From NCBI GenBank assembly GCA_021372695.1, contig JAJFTY010000193.1:1-40056 (forward strand): a DNA stretch of 40,056 nt, in the 5' to 3' direction. Both the position numbers and the translations under genes were made by a program. Numbering within the stretch: position 1 is the first letter of the stretch; the number at the start of each line of letters is the position of its first letter. Below are positions 1-8,623 of the stretch, piece after piece. The notes under the pieces are model-generated. The model had not been told where the DNA came from. It did no database searches and worked only from the letters and a program-made list of their open reading frames with translations. The stretch is from Deltaproteobacteria bacterium. Lineage in GTDB: Bacteria > Desulfobacterota > Syntrophia > Syntrophales > UBA5619.

Positions 1-7
1 GGTCGCT

Positions 8-2053
8 ATGATGGAATTGTTCGGTGCCTTTGTCTCGGGATTTACCCAGGTCTTCACCGAGACCACCTTCCTGCTGATGCTCGTCGGGATCGGGATCGGG
101 TTCGTCGTCGGCATCCTGCCGGGGCTGGGCGGGCCGGCCACGATTGCGCTGCTCCTCCCCTTCATCGTCAAGATGCCGCCCGTCCAGGCCTTCGCGCTCC
201 TCCTGGGGATGGCCTCGGTCCTGGGCACGACGGGGGACATCACCTCGATCCTCTTCGGCGTCCCCGGAGAGCCGACCAGTGCGGCCACGATCATCGACGG
301 CCACGCCATGGCCAAAAGGGGCGAGGCGGGCCGGGCCCTGGGCGCCGTCCTGATGAGTTCGCTCATCGGCGCCATCTTCGGGGCCTTCGTCCTGGCCTGC
401 TCCGTGCCCGTCATCCGCCCTCTGATCCTGAAGTTCGCCTCTCCGGAGCTCTTCATGCTCGCGCTCTTGGGTCTCACCTTCGTCTCTTCGCTCAGCAGCG
501 AGGCCCTGCTGAAGGGGCTCCTGGCGGCGGGGATCGGCCTCTTTCTCTCCACGATCGGCCTCAACCCCGTCTCGGGAACGCAGCGGTTCACCTTCGGCCA
601 GGTCTTTCTCTGGGACGGCATCGGCCTGGTTCCGATCACCATGGGATTCTTCGCCATCCCGGAGCTGATCGAGATGGGGGTCCAGCGGGGCGGGATCGCC
701 CGGGAACAGATCGACAGACTGGGCGGCGTCTGGGAGGGGATTCGGGATACCTTCATCCACTGGAAATTGGTGATCCGGGCGAGCGCCCTGGGGACTTTCA
801 TCGCCATGATCCCGGGGATGGGTCCGTCCGTCTCCCAGTGGCTGGCCTATGCCCAGGCGGTCCAGAGTTCGCCCGACAAGAGCCGCTTCGGCAAAGGGGC
901 CGTGGAGGGGGTGCTGGGGCCCGGGGCGGCGAACAACTCCTCCATGGGAGGGAGCCTCCTGACCACGGTGGCTTTCGGCGTCCCGGCGAGTGTGCTCATG
1001 GCCATCCTGCTCGGGGCCTTCCTCATCCAGGGGATCATTCCCGGGCCGGAGATGCTGCAGCCCGAGGCGAAAGGCGGCCATCTGTCGCTCACCTTCTCCT
1101 TCGTCTGGATCATCGTGGTTTCCAACCTCATCACGGTGGCCCTCTGCCTCATCTTTCTGAAACAGCTCGTCAAGATCACCTACCTCCGGGCGGGCCTCCT
1201 GGTTCCCTTCATCATCGTCCTCATCTATCTGGGGACCTTTGCGGAAAAAAACGCCTTTCCGGATTTGCTGCTGATGCTCCTCTTCGGACTGATCGGCTGG
1301 GCCATGGAGCGTCTGGAGTGGCCGCGTCCCCCCCTGATCTTGGGCCTCGTCCTAGGCAACCTCGCCGAGAGCCGCCTCTTTCTCACGGTTGGGAACTATG
1401 GCCTCTCGTGGCTTCTCCGTCCCGGCGTGCTGATCATCCTGGCGCTGACCGTCACCGGCGCGGTGTATCCCTTCCTGCGGCGGCGATGGCTGGCACGGAA
1501 GGCCGGGCCGGCGACTGCGGGCGGTGACGCCGGCGAAGCGCCGGCCTCCCTGGCCGCCACCTTCCGTTTCAACGGGGCGATGGCCTTCAGCCTGACCGTG
1601 GCCTGCCTCATGGCGTGGGCCCTCTGGGAGAGCCGGCACTTCGACCTCAAGTCGGGGCTCTTCCCCTGGCTGATCGGTTTTCCGGTGTTCGGGCTGGCGG
1701 TCGTGCAGTTCATCTGGGATGGCTGGTGGAGAAGGGCCGGTCGTCCGCCCCTGACCGCGGAGCACGGCGGGGAGGAGCCCACGCTCTCACGCCGGGAGTT
1801 CAACTGCCGCACCGTGAAGACCCTCGGCTGGATCTGCGGCTTCATCCTGCCCGTCTGGCTGCTCGGCTTCAGGATAGGGGCGCCCCTGTGCGCCTTCGTC
1901 CATCTGAGGTGGGGGGAGAAGGAGAGGTGGCCCCTCTCCCTGATCCTGGCCGCCGCAATCTGGGCCTTCATCTACTTCGTTCTGGAAAAGCTGCTCCACG
2001 TCCCTTTCCCCGCGGGAGAGCTCCTCGCCTGGCTCTGGCCTGAATCGGCCTGA
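8..2053 (+). CDS. tctA: Tripartite tricarboxylate transporter permease, TctA-TctB fusion
   Basis: Inner-membrane permease of a TTT-type uptake system, which uses a periplasmic TctC binding protein and cation-motive force to import carboxylates. The 681 residues exceed the roughly 500 of a lone TctA. Residues 1 to about 505 are TctA, with the N-terminal glycine-rich signature PGLGGPATIALLLP and a second conserved block at FIAMIPGMGPSVSQW. Residues about 525-681 look like the small TctB subunit: four hydrophobic segments split by a hydrophilic loop. Large and small membrane subunits therefore appear fused. ATG at 8 is followed immediately by a second ATG, and either could start. No tctC is visible, but the window edge cuts the region upstream. 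The substrate cannot be told. It converges on the next gene with a 15-base gap. Confidence 0.9.
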   Translation: MMELFGAFVSGFTQVFTETTFLLMLVGIGIGFVVGILPGLGGPATIALLLPFIVKMPPVQAFALLLGMASVLGTTGDITSILFGVPGEPTSAATIIDGHAMAKRGEAGRALGAVLMSSLIGAIFGAFVLACSVPVIRPLILKFASPELFMLALLGLTFVSSLSSEALLKGLLAAGIGLFLSTIGLNPVSGTQRFTFGQVFLWDGIGLVPITMGFFAIPELIEMGVQRGGIAREQIDRLGGVWEGIRDTFIHWKLVIRASALGTFIAMIPGMGPSVSQWLAYAQAVQSSPDKSRFGKGAVEGVLGPGAANNSSMGGSLLTTVAFGVPASVLMAILLGAFLIQGIIPGPEMLQPEAKGGHLSLTFSFVWIIVVSNLITVALCLIFLKQLVKITYLRAGLLVPFIIVLIYLGTFAEKNAFPDLLLMLLFGLIGWAMERLEWPRPPLILGLVLGNLAESRLFLTVGNYGLSWLLRPGVLIILALTVTGAVYPFLRRRWLARKAGPATAGGDAGEAPASLAATFRFNGAMAFSLTVACLMAWALWESRHFDLKSGLFPWLIGFPVFGLAVVQFIWDGWWRRAGRPPLTAEHGGEEPTLSRREFNCRTVKTLGWICGFILPVWLLGFRIGAPLCAFVHLRWGEKERWPLSLILAAAIWAFIYFVLEKLLHVPFPAGELLAWLWPESA

Positions 2054-2068
2054 GGAACGGCCGGCGGA

Positions 2069-3043
2069 TTACGGCCGGTACTCTCCGGTCGCGAAGAAGG
2101 TCCCCCGCGCAGCAGCCAGGAGGAGTCGCGATCCGTCTGTGATCTTCCCCTCGACGACCATCGTGGTCTTGCCGCTGTGGATGACGCCGCAGTGGGCCCG
2201 GATCGTGCACCCTTCACTGACGCGGCGCATGAAGCTGATGTTGAGGTCGAGCGTGACGGTGCGCCGGCCAAGGGTCGCGCAGGCGAGCATCATGGCCATA
2301 TCGGCCAGCGAGACCAGAGCCCCGCCGTGGCTCACACCCCGGATGTTCGTGTGTTTATCGGTGATGAGCATCGACACCACGGAATTGCCCTTGTGCACAT
2401 CCGCGATCTCCATGCCCAGGTACTTCGCGAAAAGATTGCGGTCGTGGAGGCCGACCAGAAACGCTTCGAGCCCGGGATCCACCCGGTCCACGGCCTCCTC
2501 TTCACGGGCGCCCGGGTTGCCGGTCGCATCCGCACCCCGCACGGGCGCCGCGGCCTTGACCTCTGCGGTTGCAGCAGCCGCCCTTTGCGAAGGTCGGACG
2601 GCGCTCTCCTGCGGCGTGAACTCACCCTGAGCCAGGAAGGTACCCCTGGCCTTGGCCAGCAGTTTTCCCTGGCTGTCCATGACCCGCCCTTCGACCACCA
2701 TCGTGCTCCTCCCGCTGTGGAGGACCCTGGCTTCGGCCCTGACCGTGTCCCCTTCCCTGGCCCCGCCCAGAAAATTGGTATTGAATCCCAGCACCGTCGC
2801 CCGCCTGCCCAGGGAGAAGCAGGCCAGGTTCATGGCCATGTCGATCAGGGAACCGACCGCGCCGCCGTGGAGGATGCCACTCAGGTTGGTCAGCTCGTGC
2901 CGCACGAGCATGGAGACGGTCGTCTCTCCTGAGCGCAGTTCGATGATCTCCATCCGCAGGTAGTTCGCGTAGGAACTGAGTTCGGACAGGCTAAGCAGAT
3001 ACTCTTTGAGCCACGCCGGTTGCTCTTTCGCCACTGGATTCAT
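2069..3043 (-). CDS. Double-hotdog PaaI-type acyl-CoA thioesterase
   Basis: Cytoplasmic hotdog-fold protein of 324 residues, made of two PaaI/4HBT-like domains in tandem. Domain 1 covers about residues 25-140 with HGGAVGSLIDMA at 59-70. Domain 2 covers about 205-324 with HGGALVSLADMA at 238-249. An Ala/Glu-rich linker of about 60 residues joins them. Usual PaaI thioesterases are about 130-150 residues with one domain that dimerises, so here the dimer is built into one chain by duplication. Hydrolysis of an acyl- or aryl-CoA is the likely activity; the substrate is unknown. I chose the ATG at 3043 because AAGGAAGG lies about seven bases upstream. The open frame extends 61 codons further, but that part has low complexity and no ribosome site. 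Confidence 0.88.
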   Translation of the reverse strand: MNPVAKEQPAWLKEYLLSLSELSSYANYLRMEIIELRSGETTVSMLVRHELTNLSGILHGGAVGSLIDMAMNLACFSLGRRATVLGFNTNFLGGAREGDTVRAEARVLHSGRSTMVVEGRVMDSQGKLLAKARGTFLAQGEFTPQESAVRPSQRAAAATAEVKAAAPVRGADATGNPGAREEEAVDRVDPGLEAFLVGLHDRNLFAKYLGMEIADVHKGNSVVSMLITDKHTNIRGVSHGGALVSLADMAMMLACATLGRRTVTLDLNISFMRRVSEGCTIRAHCGVIHSGKTTMVVEGKITDGSRLLLAAARGTFFATGEYRP

Positions 3044-3167
3044 CGATGCCTTCCTTTTTGATGCCCGTTTGTCGGGCCACACTGTTTGCGTCTGCCGACG
3101 ACCGGGTCCGGGCCGCTCCGCCGCGGGGGATGAGCGTTCCCTCGGGGTGGTGCGGCCGCTGGAACGA

Positions 3168-3196
3168 AAAATAGGGAAGCGGGAGCCGTATGTCAA
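3168..3196 (-). promoter_or_regulatory. Sigma-70-type promoter for the thioesterase gene
   Basis: On the minus strand a perfect -35 box TTGACA (3191-3196) is followed after exactly 17 bases by TATTTT (3168-3173), four of six matches to the -10 consensus. It points at the thioesterase start at 3043 and would give a leader of about 115 bases. Confidence 0.55.
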
Positions 3197-3502
3197 GGAG
3201 TTTGGACGCGGTGTGGGAAAAATCATTCAGCGAATAACAGTCCAAAATCACATGAAAACGAGCCTCTTCAACGGACCGGCCGGTCGTCGGACGGGGGGAA
3301 CGGTGTAGGCTTTTCCCTGCATGGGAAAACGGCATCTCTCGGCCCATCACAACGAAAATCGTTCTATATTAAATAGATACGCCACTAAACCCTGCTTTGG
3401 TATGCATCTTGTAATAATGGCGTCAACAAACGATGGGAATAGGCCGCTGCCCGAGACGTTCCAATCCGGAACTTCCGCGGGGCGGTCCTCGAGGAGGAAA
3501 AG
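3197..3502. other. Intergenic stretch without a recognised gene
   Basis: Between the thioesterase promoter and the small open frame at 3503. The middle (about 3355-3425) is distinctly AT-rich compared with its flanks and could carry a promoter for the small gene, but no convincing -35/-10 pair was found. Short open frames here lack ribosome sites and look non-coding. Confidence 0.4.
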
Positions 3503-3718
3503 ATGGGTTGGTTCATTGTTCCATTGATCTGGGTTTTATGCGCATGCTTCATGATGTGCATCTTGATCCTGGGAAAGAGGGCTGACCAGAGAAAGGAGCT
3601 GCTTTTGACGGACCCCGGCAGTCATCGGAAAGTGAATCCCTGCGCCGGGCAGCGCCGGCGCAGTGGGGTGGCATCTCACAAATTGGGATCTCTGCGCCCT
3701 CAACAGATCTCATTGTGA
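3503..3718 (+). CDS. Possible small single-span membrane protein
   Basis: A 71-codon frame beginning ATG after the strong ribosome site GAGGAGG (about five bases before the start). Residues 3-24 form one hydrophobic helix (WFIVPLIWVLCACFMMCILI) followed by basic residues, as in a small inner-membrane protein with its tail in the cytoplasm. The C-terminal half is polar, without a recognisable domain. The strong ribosome site plus a membrane helix favour a real gene. The unremarkable tail and the lack of any recognised family argue against it. A hairpin terminator follows 39 bases after the stop. Confidence 0.38.
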   Translation: MGWFIVPLIWVLCACFMMCILILGKRADQRKELLLTDPGSHRKVNPCAGQRRRSGVASHKLGSLRPQQISL

Positions 3719-3757
3719 ATGCGATATCGAATGTTACCGACATGAGTTCAGAAGAAT

Positions 3758-3795
3758 GGGGACGGGGATTGGATCTCCGTCCCCACTATTTTTTT
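3758..3795 (+). terminator. Hairpin with T-tract (terminator or REP-like element)
   Basis: GGGGACGG (3758-3765) pairs perfectly with CCGTCCCC (3777-3784), then a run of T follows (3789-3795), as in a Rho-independent terminator. The GGGGACGG palindrome also resembles REP-type elements associated with RAYT transposases, so it could be a remnant of one. Confidence 0.6.
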
Positions 3796-3940
3796 GATCA
3801 GGCTGTACCAGAGTACTCATTTTTTTGATTTATTTCCGGGGCAAGGCGTAAGCCCCGAAAAGCAGTAAAAATTCATACGTTAAAGAGACAAGGGCATTCA
3901 TACCAGGCGGATCTTTTCCTTAAGCGTCAAGCTTGTTCTC

Positions 3941-4783
3941 GTGGCTTGTCTATTGGTCTTACCCTGTTTGGGGCTGGCTCCCGTGCGGACGGCGCTCGCC
4001 GCACAGGCGTCTCTGGCATGGGATCCCAGCCCTGACCCGGATGTAACCGGTTACAGAGTCTATTTCGGGAAAGTCAGCCGCGCCCAGACGGAGAGCGTCG
4101 ACGTCGGGAACGCGATGCAGTACACCCTCACGGGCCTCCTGGAGGGGACGACCTACTATTTTGCCGCGACCGCCTATGATCGATACGGCCGGGAAAGCGT
4201 CTTTTCAAACGAGGTGAGTACGACCACCTCTTCCTCCTGCACCTACGCGATCTCCCCGGCCAGCCAGTCCTTCACGGCGGCGGCGGGCAGCGGCACGGTA
4301 ACGGTCACGGCGACGGCGGGCTGCTCGTGGACCGCCACCGAGGCGGCGTCGTGGGTCACGATCACGTCGGGGGCGAGCGGCACGGGGAACGGGACGGTCC
4401 GCTACACGGTCGCGGCCAACACCGGTGCCGCACGGTCGGCGACGATGGCCGTGGCGGGCCGGAGCTTCACGATCAGCCAGGCCGCGGGAGCCTGCACCTA
4501 CGCGATCTCCCCGGCGAGCCAGACCTTCGCGGCGGCGGCGGGCAGCGGCACGGTAGCGGTCACGGCGACCGCGGGGTGCTCGTGGACCGCCACTGCGGGG
4601 GATATCAATAATGACGAGCACATTGATATAACTGACGCAGTCCTTGTGATGCAGATCATGTCACAAATAATGCCGGCCCAGTCTGTTTATAAGGAGGCGA
4701 GCGTTAACAGCTTTAATCGCATCGGCATGGGAGACCTGATCTACATTATGCAATGTATCGCTACTATCAGAACTTGTAAATAG
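3941..4783 (+). CDS. Exported FnIII/BACON protein with dockerin-like tail
   Basis: Secreted protein of about 280 residues. A hydrophobic N-terminus ending in ALA resembles a signal peptide. A fibronectin type III domain follows (about 25-95: WDPSPDPDVTGYRVYFG, then LEGTTYYFAATAYD). Then comes one full BACON domain (about 99-186, with CSWTAT and FTISQAA) and the first third of a second. The second breaks off at CSWTAT and runs directly into a dockerin-like calcium loop, GDINNDEHIDITDAVLVMQ, plus a degenerate second loop. The DNA changes from very GC-rich to AT-rich at about 4600, so the gene looks chimeric. The GTG start leaves no basic residues before the hydrophobic core. The frame is open upstream to 3884 and would add RRIFSLSVK, but no ATG, GTG or TTG exists there, so the true start is uncertain. 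The 3' end overlaps tyrA by 17 bases. Confidence 0.75.
   Translation: MACLLVLPCLGLAPVRTALAAQASLAWDPSPDPDVTGYRVYFGKVSRAQTESVDVGNAMQYTLTGLLEGTTYYFAATAYDRYGRESVFSNEVSTTTSSSCTYAISPASQSFTAAAGSGTVTVTATAGCSWTATEAASWVTITSGASGTGNGTVRYTVAANTGAARSATMAVAGRSFTISQAAGACTYAISPASQTFAAAAGSGTVAVTATAGCSWTATAGDINNDEHIDITDAVLVMQIMSQIMPAQSVYKEASVNSFNRIGMGDLIYIMQCIATIRTCK
4238..4593 (+). repeat. Two near-identical 101-bp direct repeats within the BACON gene
   Basis: 4238-4338 and 4493-4593 both encode the segment from CTYAISPAS to CSWTAT and differ at only a few bases; the period is 255 bases. This indicates recent duplication of a BACON module. The second copy ends exactly where the coding sequence switches to the dockerin-like tail. 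Confidence 0.85.
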
Positions 4784-5567
4784 ATCTGCCCCCTTTATCT
4801 TTGAGCAGGGCGGCGATTCCGGCCGTGTCCCGCCGCAGGATCATCTCCTTCACCTTGAGGAAATTCTTTTCGAAGAGCTCCAGGAGTGCCGGCATGTTGG
4901 GGTTCTCCGCGAGGATGGCCGCGTAGAGGCCGGGCCGCGGGCCGAAGACCTTGCGGCCAATCGCCTCCCGGGTCCGGAAAACCGGGGTGGAGAAGGCGGC
5001 GAGTTCCGAGGGCTCCACCCCGGAGTCCCGCAGGGTGAGCCCGGTCAGGAGCGTGTCCAGGTGGGTGAGCCCCTGGACCCACGCCATCATCCGGTCGTGC
5101 TCGGCTGGCGCCGTCACCGTGATCCGGGCGCCGTTCTTCACGAAGATCCTCTGCAGGAATCCCAGCCATCTTCCCCCCCGCGCAGGGCAGAGCACGATAT
5201 TCTGGCCCTCCAGGGACGCAGCGTCCGGCCCGAAGAGCGGGTGGCAGCCGATCACCTCCGCGCGGGACGAGGCGAGCATGGCCTTGACCGGCTCTGCCTT
5301 GAGCGAGGTCAGATCCATCAACAGCGCCTCTTCGGTCAGGAGCGGTCCCACGGCACGGATGACCTCGATCGTGGAGGCAACGGGGACGGCCACGATCACG
5401 ATCCGGCAGGTTGCCGCGAGCTCCGGAAGGGAGGGGCCGTCCGAACTCCCGGACACAAGGACCGCATGCCCCTCCCGGGCGAAGAAATCGGCGAACCACT
5501 TGCCGACCCCGCGTGTCCCGCCGATGATGCCGATGGTAAAATCGCTCTCTCTCATAGTCATTTCCAT
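4767..5567 (-). CDS. tyrA: Prephenate dehydrogenase
   Basis: Oxidises and decarboxylates prephenate to 4-hydroxyphenylpyruvate with NAD(P)+, the committed step to tyrosine, in the cytoplasm. A Rossmann domain starts at residue 13 with the nucleotide-binding loop GIIGGTRGVG. GCHPLFGPD carries the conserved catalytic His (H109). The C-terminal half is the helical dimerisation domain. At 266 residues it has no fused chorismate mutase; that activity is on PheA. It is the last gene of the aro operon. Starts at 5567, 5561 and 5555 are in frame. The ATG at 5561 forms an ATGA overlap with the aroC stop, as at other junctions of this operon, so it may be the real start. The last 17 bases overlap the convergent exported-protein gene. 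Confidence 0.93.
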   Translation of the reverse strand: MEMTMRESDFTIGIIGGTRGVGKWFADFFAREGHAVLVSGSSDGPSLPELAATCRIVIVAVPVASTIEVIRAVGPLLTEEALLMDLTSLKAEPVKAMLASSRAEVIGCHPLFGPDAASLEGQNIVLCPARGGRWLGFLQRIFVKNGARITVTAPAEHDRMMAWVQGLTHLDTLLTGLTLRDSGVEPSELAAFSTPVFRTREAIGRKVFGPRPGLYAAILAENPNMPALLELFEKNFLKVKEMILRRDTAGIAALLKDKGGRSIYKF

Positions 5568-6619
5568 GGGGTGATCGCCCTCTGCCGGCAGAGATGGTCC
5601 GCGAGCACCATGCAGACCATGGCCTCGCAGACCGGGATGATTCGCGGGATGACCGAAACGTCGTGCCGTCCCGAGATCGTGACGACGGCGGGGTTCCCGT
5701 GGACGTCGACCGTCTGCTGGGGACGGGCGATGGAGGGGATCGGCTTGCAGGCGACCCGGATGACGATCTCATCCCCGCTCGTGATCCCGGCAAGAATCCC
5801 CCCGGCGTTGTTCGTTACGAACCCTTCCGGACCGATCGGGTCGTTGCAGGCGCTGCCGGTCATTCCCGCCGCGGCAAACCCGGCGCCGATCTCCACGCCT
5901 TTGACGCTTCCGATCCCCATGAGGGCACCCGCGAGCTCCGCATCCATCTTGTCGAAGACCGGCTCGCCCAGGCCCGCCGGACAGCCGCGGACCACGATCT
6001 CGACGATCCCGCCGAGCGTATCGCCTTCGGCCGCCGTCTCCTCGAGCCTCCGGACCATCCGCTCCTCCGCCGCAGCGTCGGGACAGCAGAGGGGGCCGGT
6101 CGGGGCCGTGGCCGGGGGGCCGGGAGCGGCGACGATTCCGCCCAGCATGCGTGTGAAGGCGAGGACTTCGATCCCCGCCTGACCGATCACCTTCCGGGCG
6201 ATCGCGCCCGCAGCGACCCGCGCGGCCGTCTCGCGGCCCGAGGCGCGTCCGCCGCCCCGGTGGTCCCGGATTCCGTACTTCGCCCGGTAGGTGATGTCCC
6301 CATGGCCGGGGCGGAAGAGGTCGCGGAGGCCGTCGTAGGCGGAGCTGTCCGCATCCCGGTTGCGGATGACAAGCGAGATGGGCGTTCCCGTGGTCTTCCC
6401 CTCGAAGAGGCCGGAGAGGATTTCGACCCGGTCCGCCTCGCGGCGGGGACTGGCCGACGCGATCTTTCCCGGCCGGCGCCGGTCGAGCTCCCGCCGGATA
6501 TCGGCCTCGGAAAGGTCGATCCCGGGCGGGCAGCCGTCGATGAGGGCGCCTACCGCCGGGCCGTGGGATTCCCCCCACGTGGCGACCCGGAAGAGCACGC
6601 CTGTGACGTTTCCGGCCAT
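5558..6619 (-). CDS. aroC: Chorismate synthase (canonical copy)
   Basis: Eliminates phosphate from EPSP to give chorismate, needing reduced FMN. The 353 residues show all family signatures: FRVATWGESHGPAVG with the flavin-protonating His at 19, DLFRPGHGDITY with the second catalytic His, RGGGRASGRET, and GRHDVSVIPR near the C-terminus. AAGGAGG lies seven bases before the ATG. Only one base separates it from the aroK stop, so translation is probably coupled. This copy is the reference against which the diverged protein at 21493-22815 should be read. Confidence 0.97.
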   Translation of the reverse strand: MAGNVTGVLFRVATWGESHGPAVGALIDGCPPGIDLSEADIRRELDRRRPGKIASASPRREADRVEILSGLFEGKTTGTPISLVIRNRDADSSAYDGLRDLFRPGHGDITYRAKYGIRDHRGGGRASGRETAARVAAGAIARKVIGQAGIEVLAFTRMLGGIVAAPGPPATAPTGPLCCPDAAAEERMVRRLEETAAEGDTLGGIVEIVVRGCPAGLGEPVFDKMDAELAGALMGIGSVKGVEIGAGFAAAGMTGSACNDPIGPEGFVTNNAGGILAGITSGDEIVIRVACKPIPSIARPQQTVDVHGNPAVVTISGRHDVSVIPRIIPVCEAMVCMVLADHLCRQRAITPWK

Positions 6620-6620
6620 C

Positions 6621-7187
6621 TCATGCCTCCTTCCGGCGCGCGATCGGTGCTGCGATCGCCGACCGCGGAGACTGCGACGGCATATGCCGGCAGATCAGGG
6701 CCGCGACCTCTTCGATGCTCCGGCACGCCGTGTCGACGCTCAGATCGGCGATGCCCCGGTAGACCGGTTCGCGTTCTTTCAGGACCTCCCGCACCTCTTC
6801 CACGACGGGCTTGCCGGAGAGGGAGGGACGCCGGTTGCCGTCGGCCTGGTCCTTTGCCAGCCTCCCGGCGATCGTCGCCGGGTCGGCCATGAGCCAGACG
6901 AAGAGGCCGTTGCCGCGGAGGTACGCGACGTTCCGGGGGTCCATCAGGGCGCCGCCGCCGGTGGCGATGACGCCGCCGTCGAGCAGGGAGAGGTTCCGGA
7001 TCACGGCCCGCTCCGCGTCGCGGAAGGCCGGCCATCCCCCGGCGGCGACGATCTGCTCTACGGTCTTGCCCGTCCGGTGGAGGATGAGGTCGTCCGTATC
7101 GAACAGGGGGCGTCCCAGGCGGGCGGAGAGCCGCCGGCCCGCCGAACTCTTCCCCGTGCATCGGTATCCCGTCAGAATGATGTTCAT
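6621..7187 (-). CDS. aroK: Shikimate kinase
   Basis: Phosphorylates shikimate at the 3-position with ATP. The 188 residues are close to family length (about 170) plus a short basic tail. Visible motifs: the P-loop GYRCTGKSS (residues 7-15), DTDDLI with the Mg/shikimate-binding Asp, FRDAE with the shikimate-binding Arg, the ATGGGA loop, and a lid segment around NRRPSLSG. Its ATG shares an ATGA overlap with the aroA stop. Confidence 0.96.
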   Translation of the reverse strand: MNIILTGYRCTGKSSAGRRLSARLGRPLFDTDDLILHRTGKTVEQIVAAGGWPAFRDAERAVIRNLSLLDGGVIATGGGALMDPRNVAYLRGNGLFVWLMADPATIAGRLAKDQADGNRRPSLSGKPVVEEVREVLKEREPVYRGIADLSVDTACRSIEEVAALICRHMPSQSPRSAIAAPIARRKEA

Positions 7188-8623
7188 GATGTTACCTTCC
7201 TTCCTTGCTCATTTTTGAAATCACGATCCCTCCGCGCGCTGGATATTTTTCGGCCCGAAAGATCTCCAATGCGCGCTTCCGGGATCTGCTTTCCAAATTG
7301 CGCGAAAGATTTGTCTTCTCTTCGCGTCCCCTGCTCCGGCAGGGCAGAGGGGAGCGCCGCCTCCCGGAGCCCTTCCAGGGCCGTCCAGAAGCCGGGGAAG
7401 GATTTCCCGACGCAGGCCGGGTCTTCGATCCCGATCCCCGGCACGGCGAGCCCCAGAATCGCGAAGCTCATCGCGATCCGATGGTCGTCGTAGGTTGCGA
7501 TCCGGGCGCCGTGCGACTTTCCCCCGGCGATCGCCAGGTCCTCGCCGGTCACCTCGGCCGCGATGCCCGTTTTTTCGAGCTCCGCGATCAGCGCTGCCAG
7601 GCGGTCGCACTCTTTCAGGCGGAGGTGGCCGATGTTTTGGATCAGGCTTTTCCCAGGCCGCATCGCGCAGAGCACGGCAAGCGTCGGAACGACGTCCGGC
7701 ATGGAGCCCAGGTCGAAGGCCATCTCACCCCCGGGCAACTCTCCACCGCGGACTTCGACGTGGCGCTCCCCCCGGACGACCGTGCAGCCGAGCCGTTCAA
7801 GGATTCCGAGGAATCCTGCGTCCCCCTGGCGGCTCTGCGGTTCGATGTTTTCCACCCGGACGCGCCCCTTGAGCAGGGCGGCCGCGAGGAAGAAGTACGA
7901 CGCGCTGGAGCAGTCCCCCTCGACGCGCCATTCCCGGCCCCGGTAGTGCAGCCCGCTGCGGATCAGGTAGCGGCCGGAGCCATCGCAGGCGACCGCCGCG
8001 CCGAAGGCCTCCATCGTCTCGGCGGTGAGCGCGATGTAGGGGAGCGACGGGACGCGGCCTTCGAGCACGATCGCGGTATCCGCGGCCGCGTAGGGGGCGG
8101 CGATCAGGAGCGCGGAGACGAACTGGCTGCTCTCGACGTCCCGGAGCACGATGGTCCCGCCGGCGAGACGGCCCCCGCGGATCGCGACGGGGGGAAATCC
8201 GGTACCGTGCTCCGTCCCGACCGTGACCCCCTGGTCCGTCAGGGCGTCGAGGAGCGGCTTCATCGGCCGTTCGCACAGGCGCTTCTTCCCGGTCAGGACG
8301 ACCGGTCCCGGACCGAGCGCGGCCATCCCGGTGAGGAGCCGCATCCCGGTGCCGTTGCCTCCCAGGTCGATCGCGCGCCCCGGCGTGGCGAGCCGGCCGC
8401 CCGTTCCCCGGATCACCATCGCGGCCTCTTCGGTGTGCACGGCGGCGCCGAGCAGGCGAAGCGCCTCCGCCAGGCGGAGGGTGTCGTCGGAGAGGAGCGG
8501 ATCGCGCAGCACCGACACCCCTTCCGCGAGCGCCGCGATCACCATCGCGCGTTGCGTGTAGCTCTTCGAGCCGGGAACGCGGACCGTCGCATCCAGATGT
8601 TCGAGCGGTTCAATCTGCATCAT
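7184..8623 (-). CDS. aroA: EPSP synthase (canonical copy)
   Basis: 3-Phosphoshikimate 1-carboxyvinyltransferase: joins PEP and shikimate 3-phosphate. It keeps the key residues: PGSKSYTQR (K and R of the N-terminal site), NGTGMR, GKKRLCERP, ESSQFVSALL, the PDVVPTLAV catalytic Asp, a KECDR variant of KETDR, DDHRIAMS, and GKSFP with the PEP-binding Lys. About 479 residues is longer than the usual 425-440. The excess is a C-terminal charged tail of about 50 residues with no recognised domain, which runs into the aroK start (ATGA overlap). I chose the ATG at 8623, which follows GGAGGGG at suitable spacing. An upstream TTG at 8632 is also in frame, and another ATG at 8620. Confidence 0.95.
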   Translation of the reverse strand: MMQIEPLEHLDATVRVPGSKSYTQRAMVIAALAEGVSVLRDPLLSDDTLRLAEALRLLGAAVHTEEAAMVIRGTGGRLATPGRAIDLGGNGTGMRLLTGMAALGPGPVVLTGKKRLCERPMKPLLDALTDQGVTVGTEHGTGFPPVAIRGGRLAGGTIVLRDVESSQFVSALLIAAPYAAADTAIVLEGRVPSLPYIALTAETMEAFGAAVACDGSGRYLIRSGLHYRGREWRVEGDCSSASYFFLAAALLKGRVRVENIEPQSRQGDAGFLGILERLGCTVVRGERHVEVRGGELPGGEMAFDLGSMPDVVPTLAVLCAMRPGKSLIQNIGHLRLKECDRLAALIAELEKTGIAAEVTGEDLAIAGGKSHGARIATYDDHRIAMSFAILGLAVPGIGIEDPACVGKSFPGFWTALEGLREAALPSALPEQGTRREDKSFAQFGKQIPEARIGDLSGRKISSARRDRDFKNEQGRKVTS

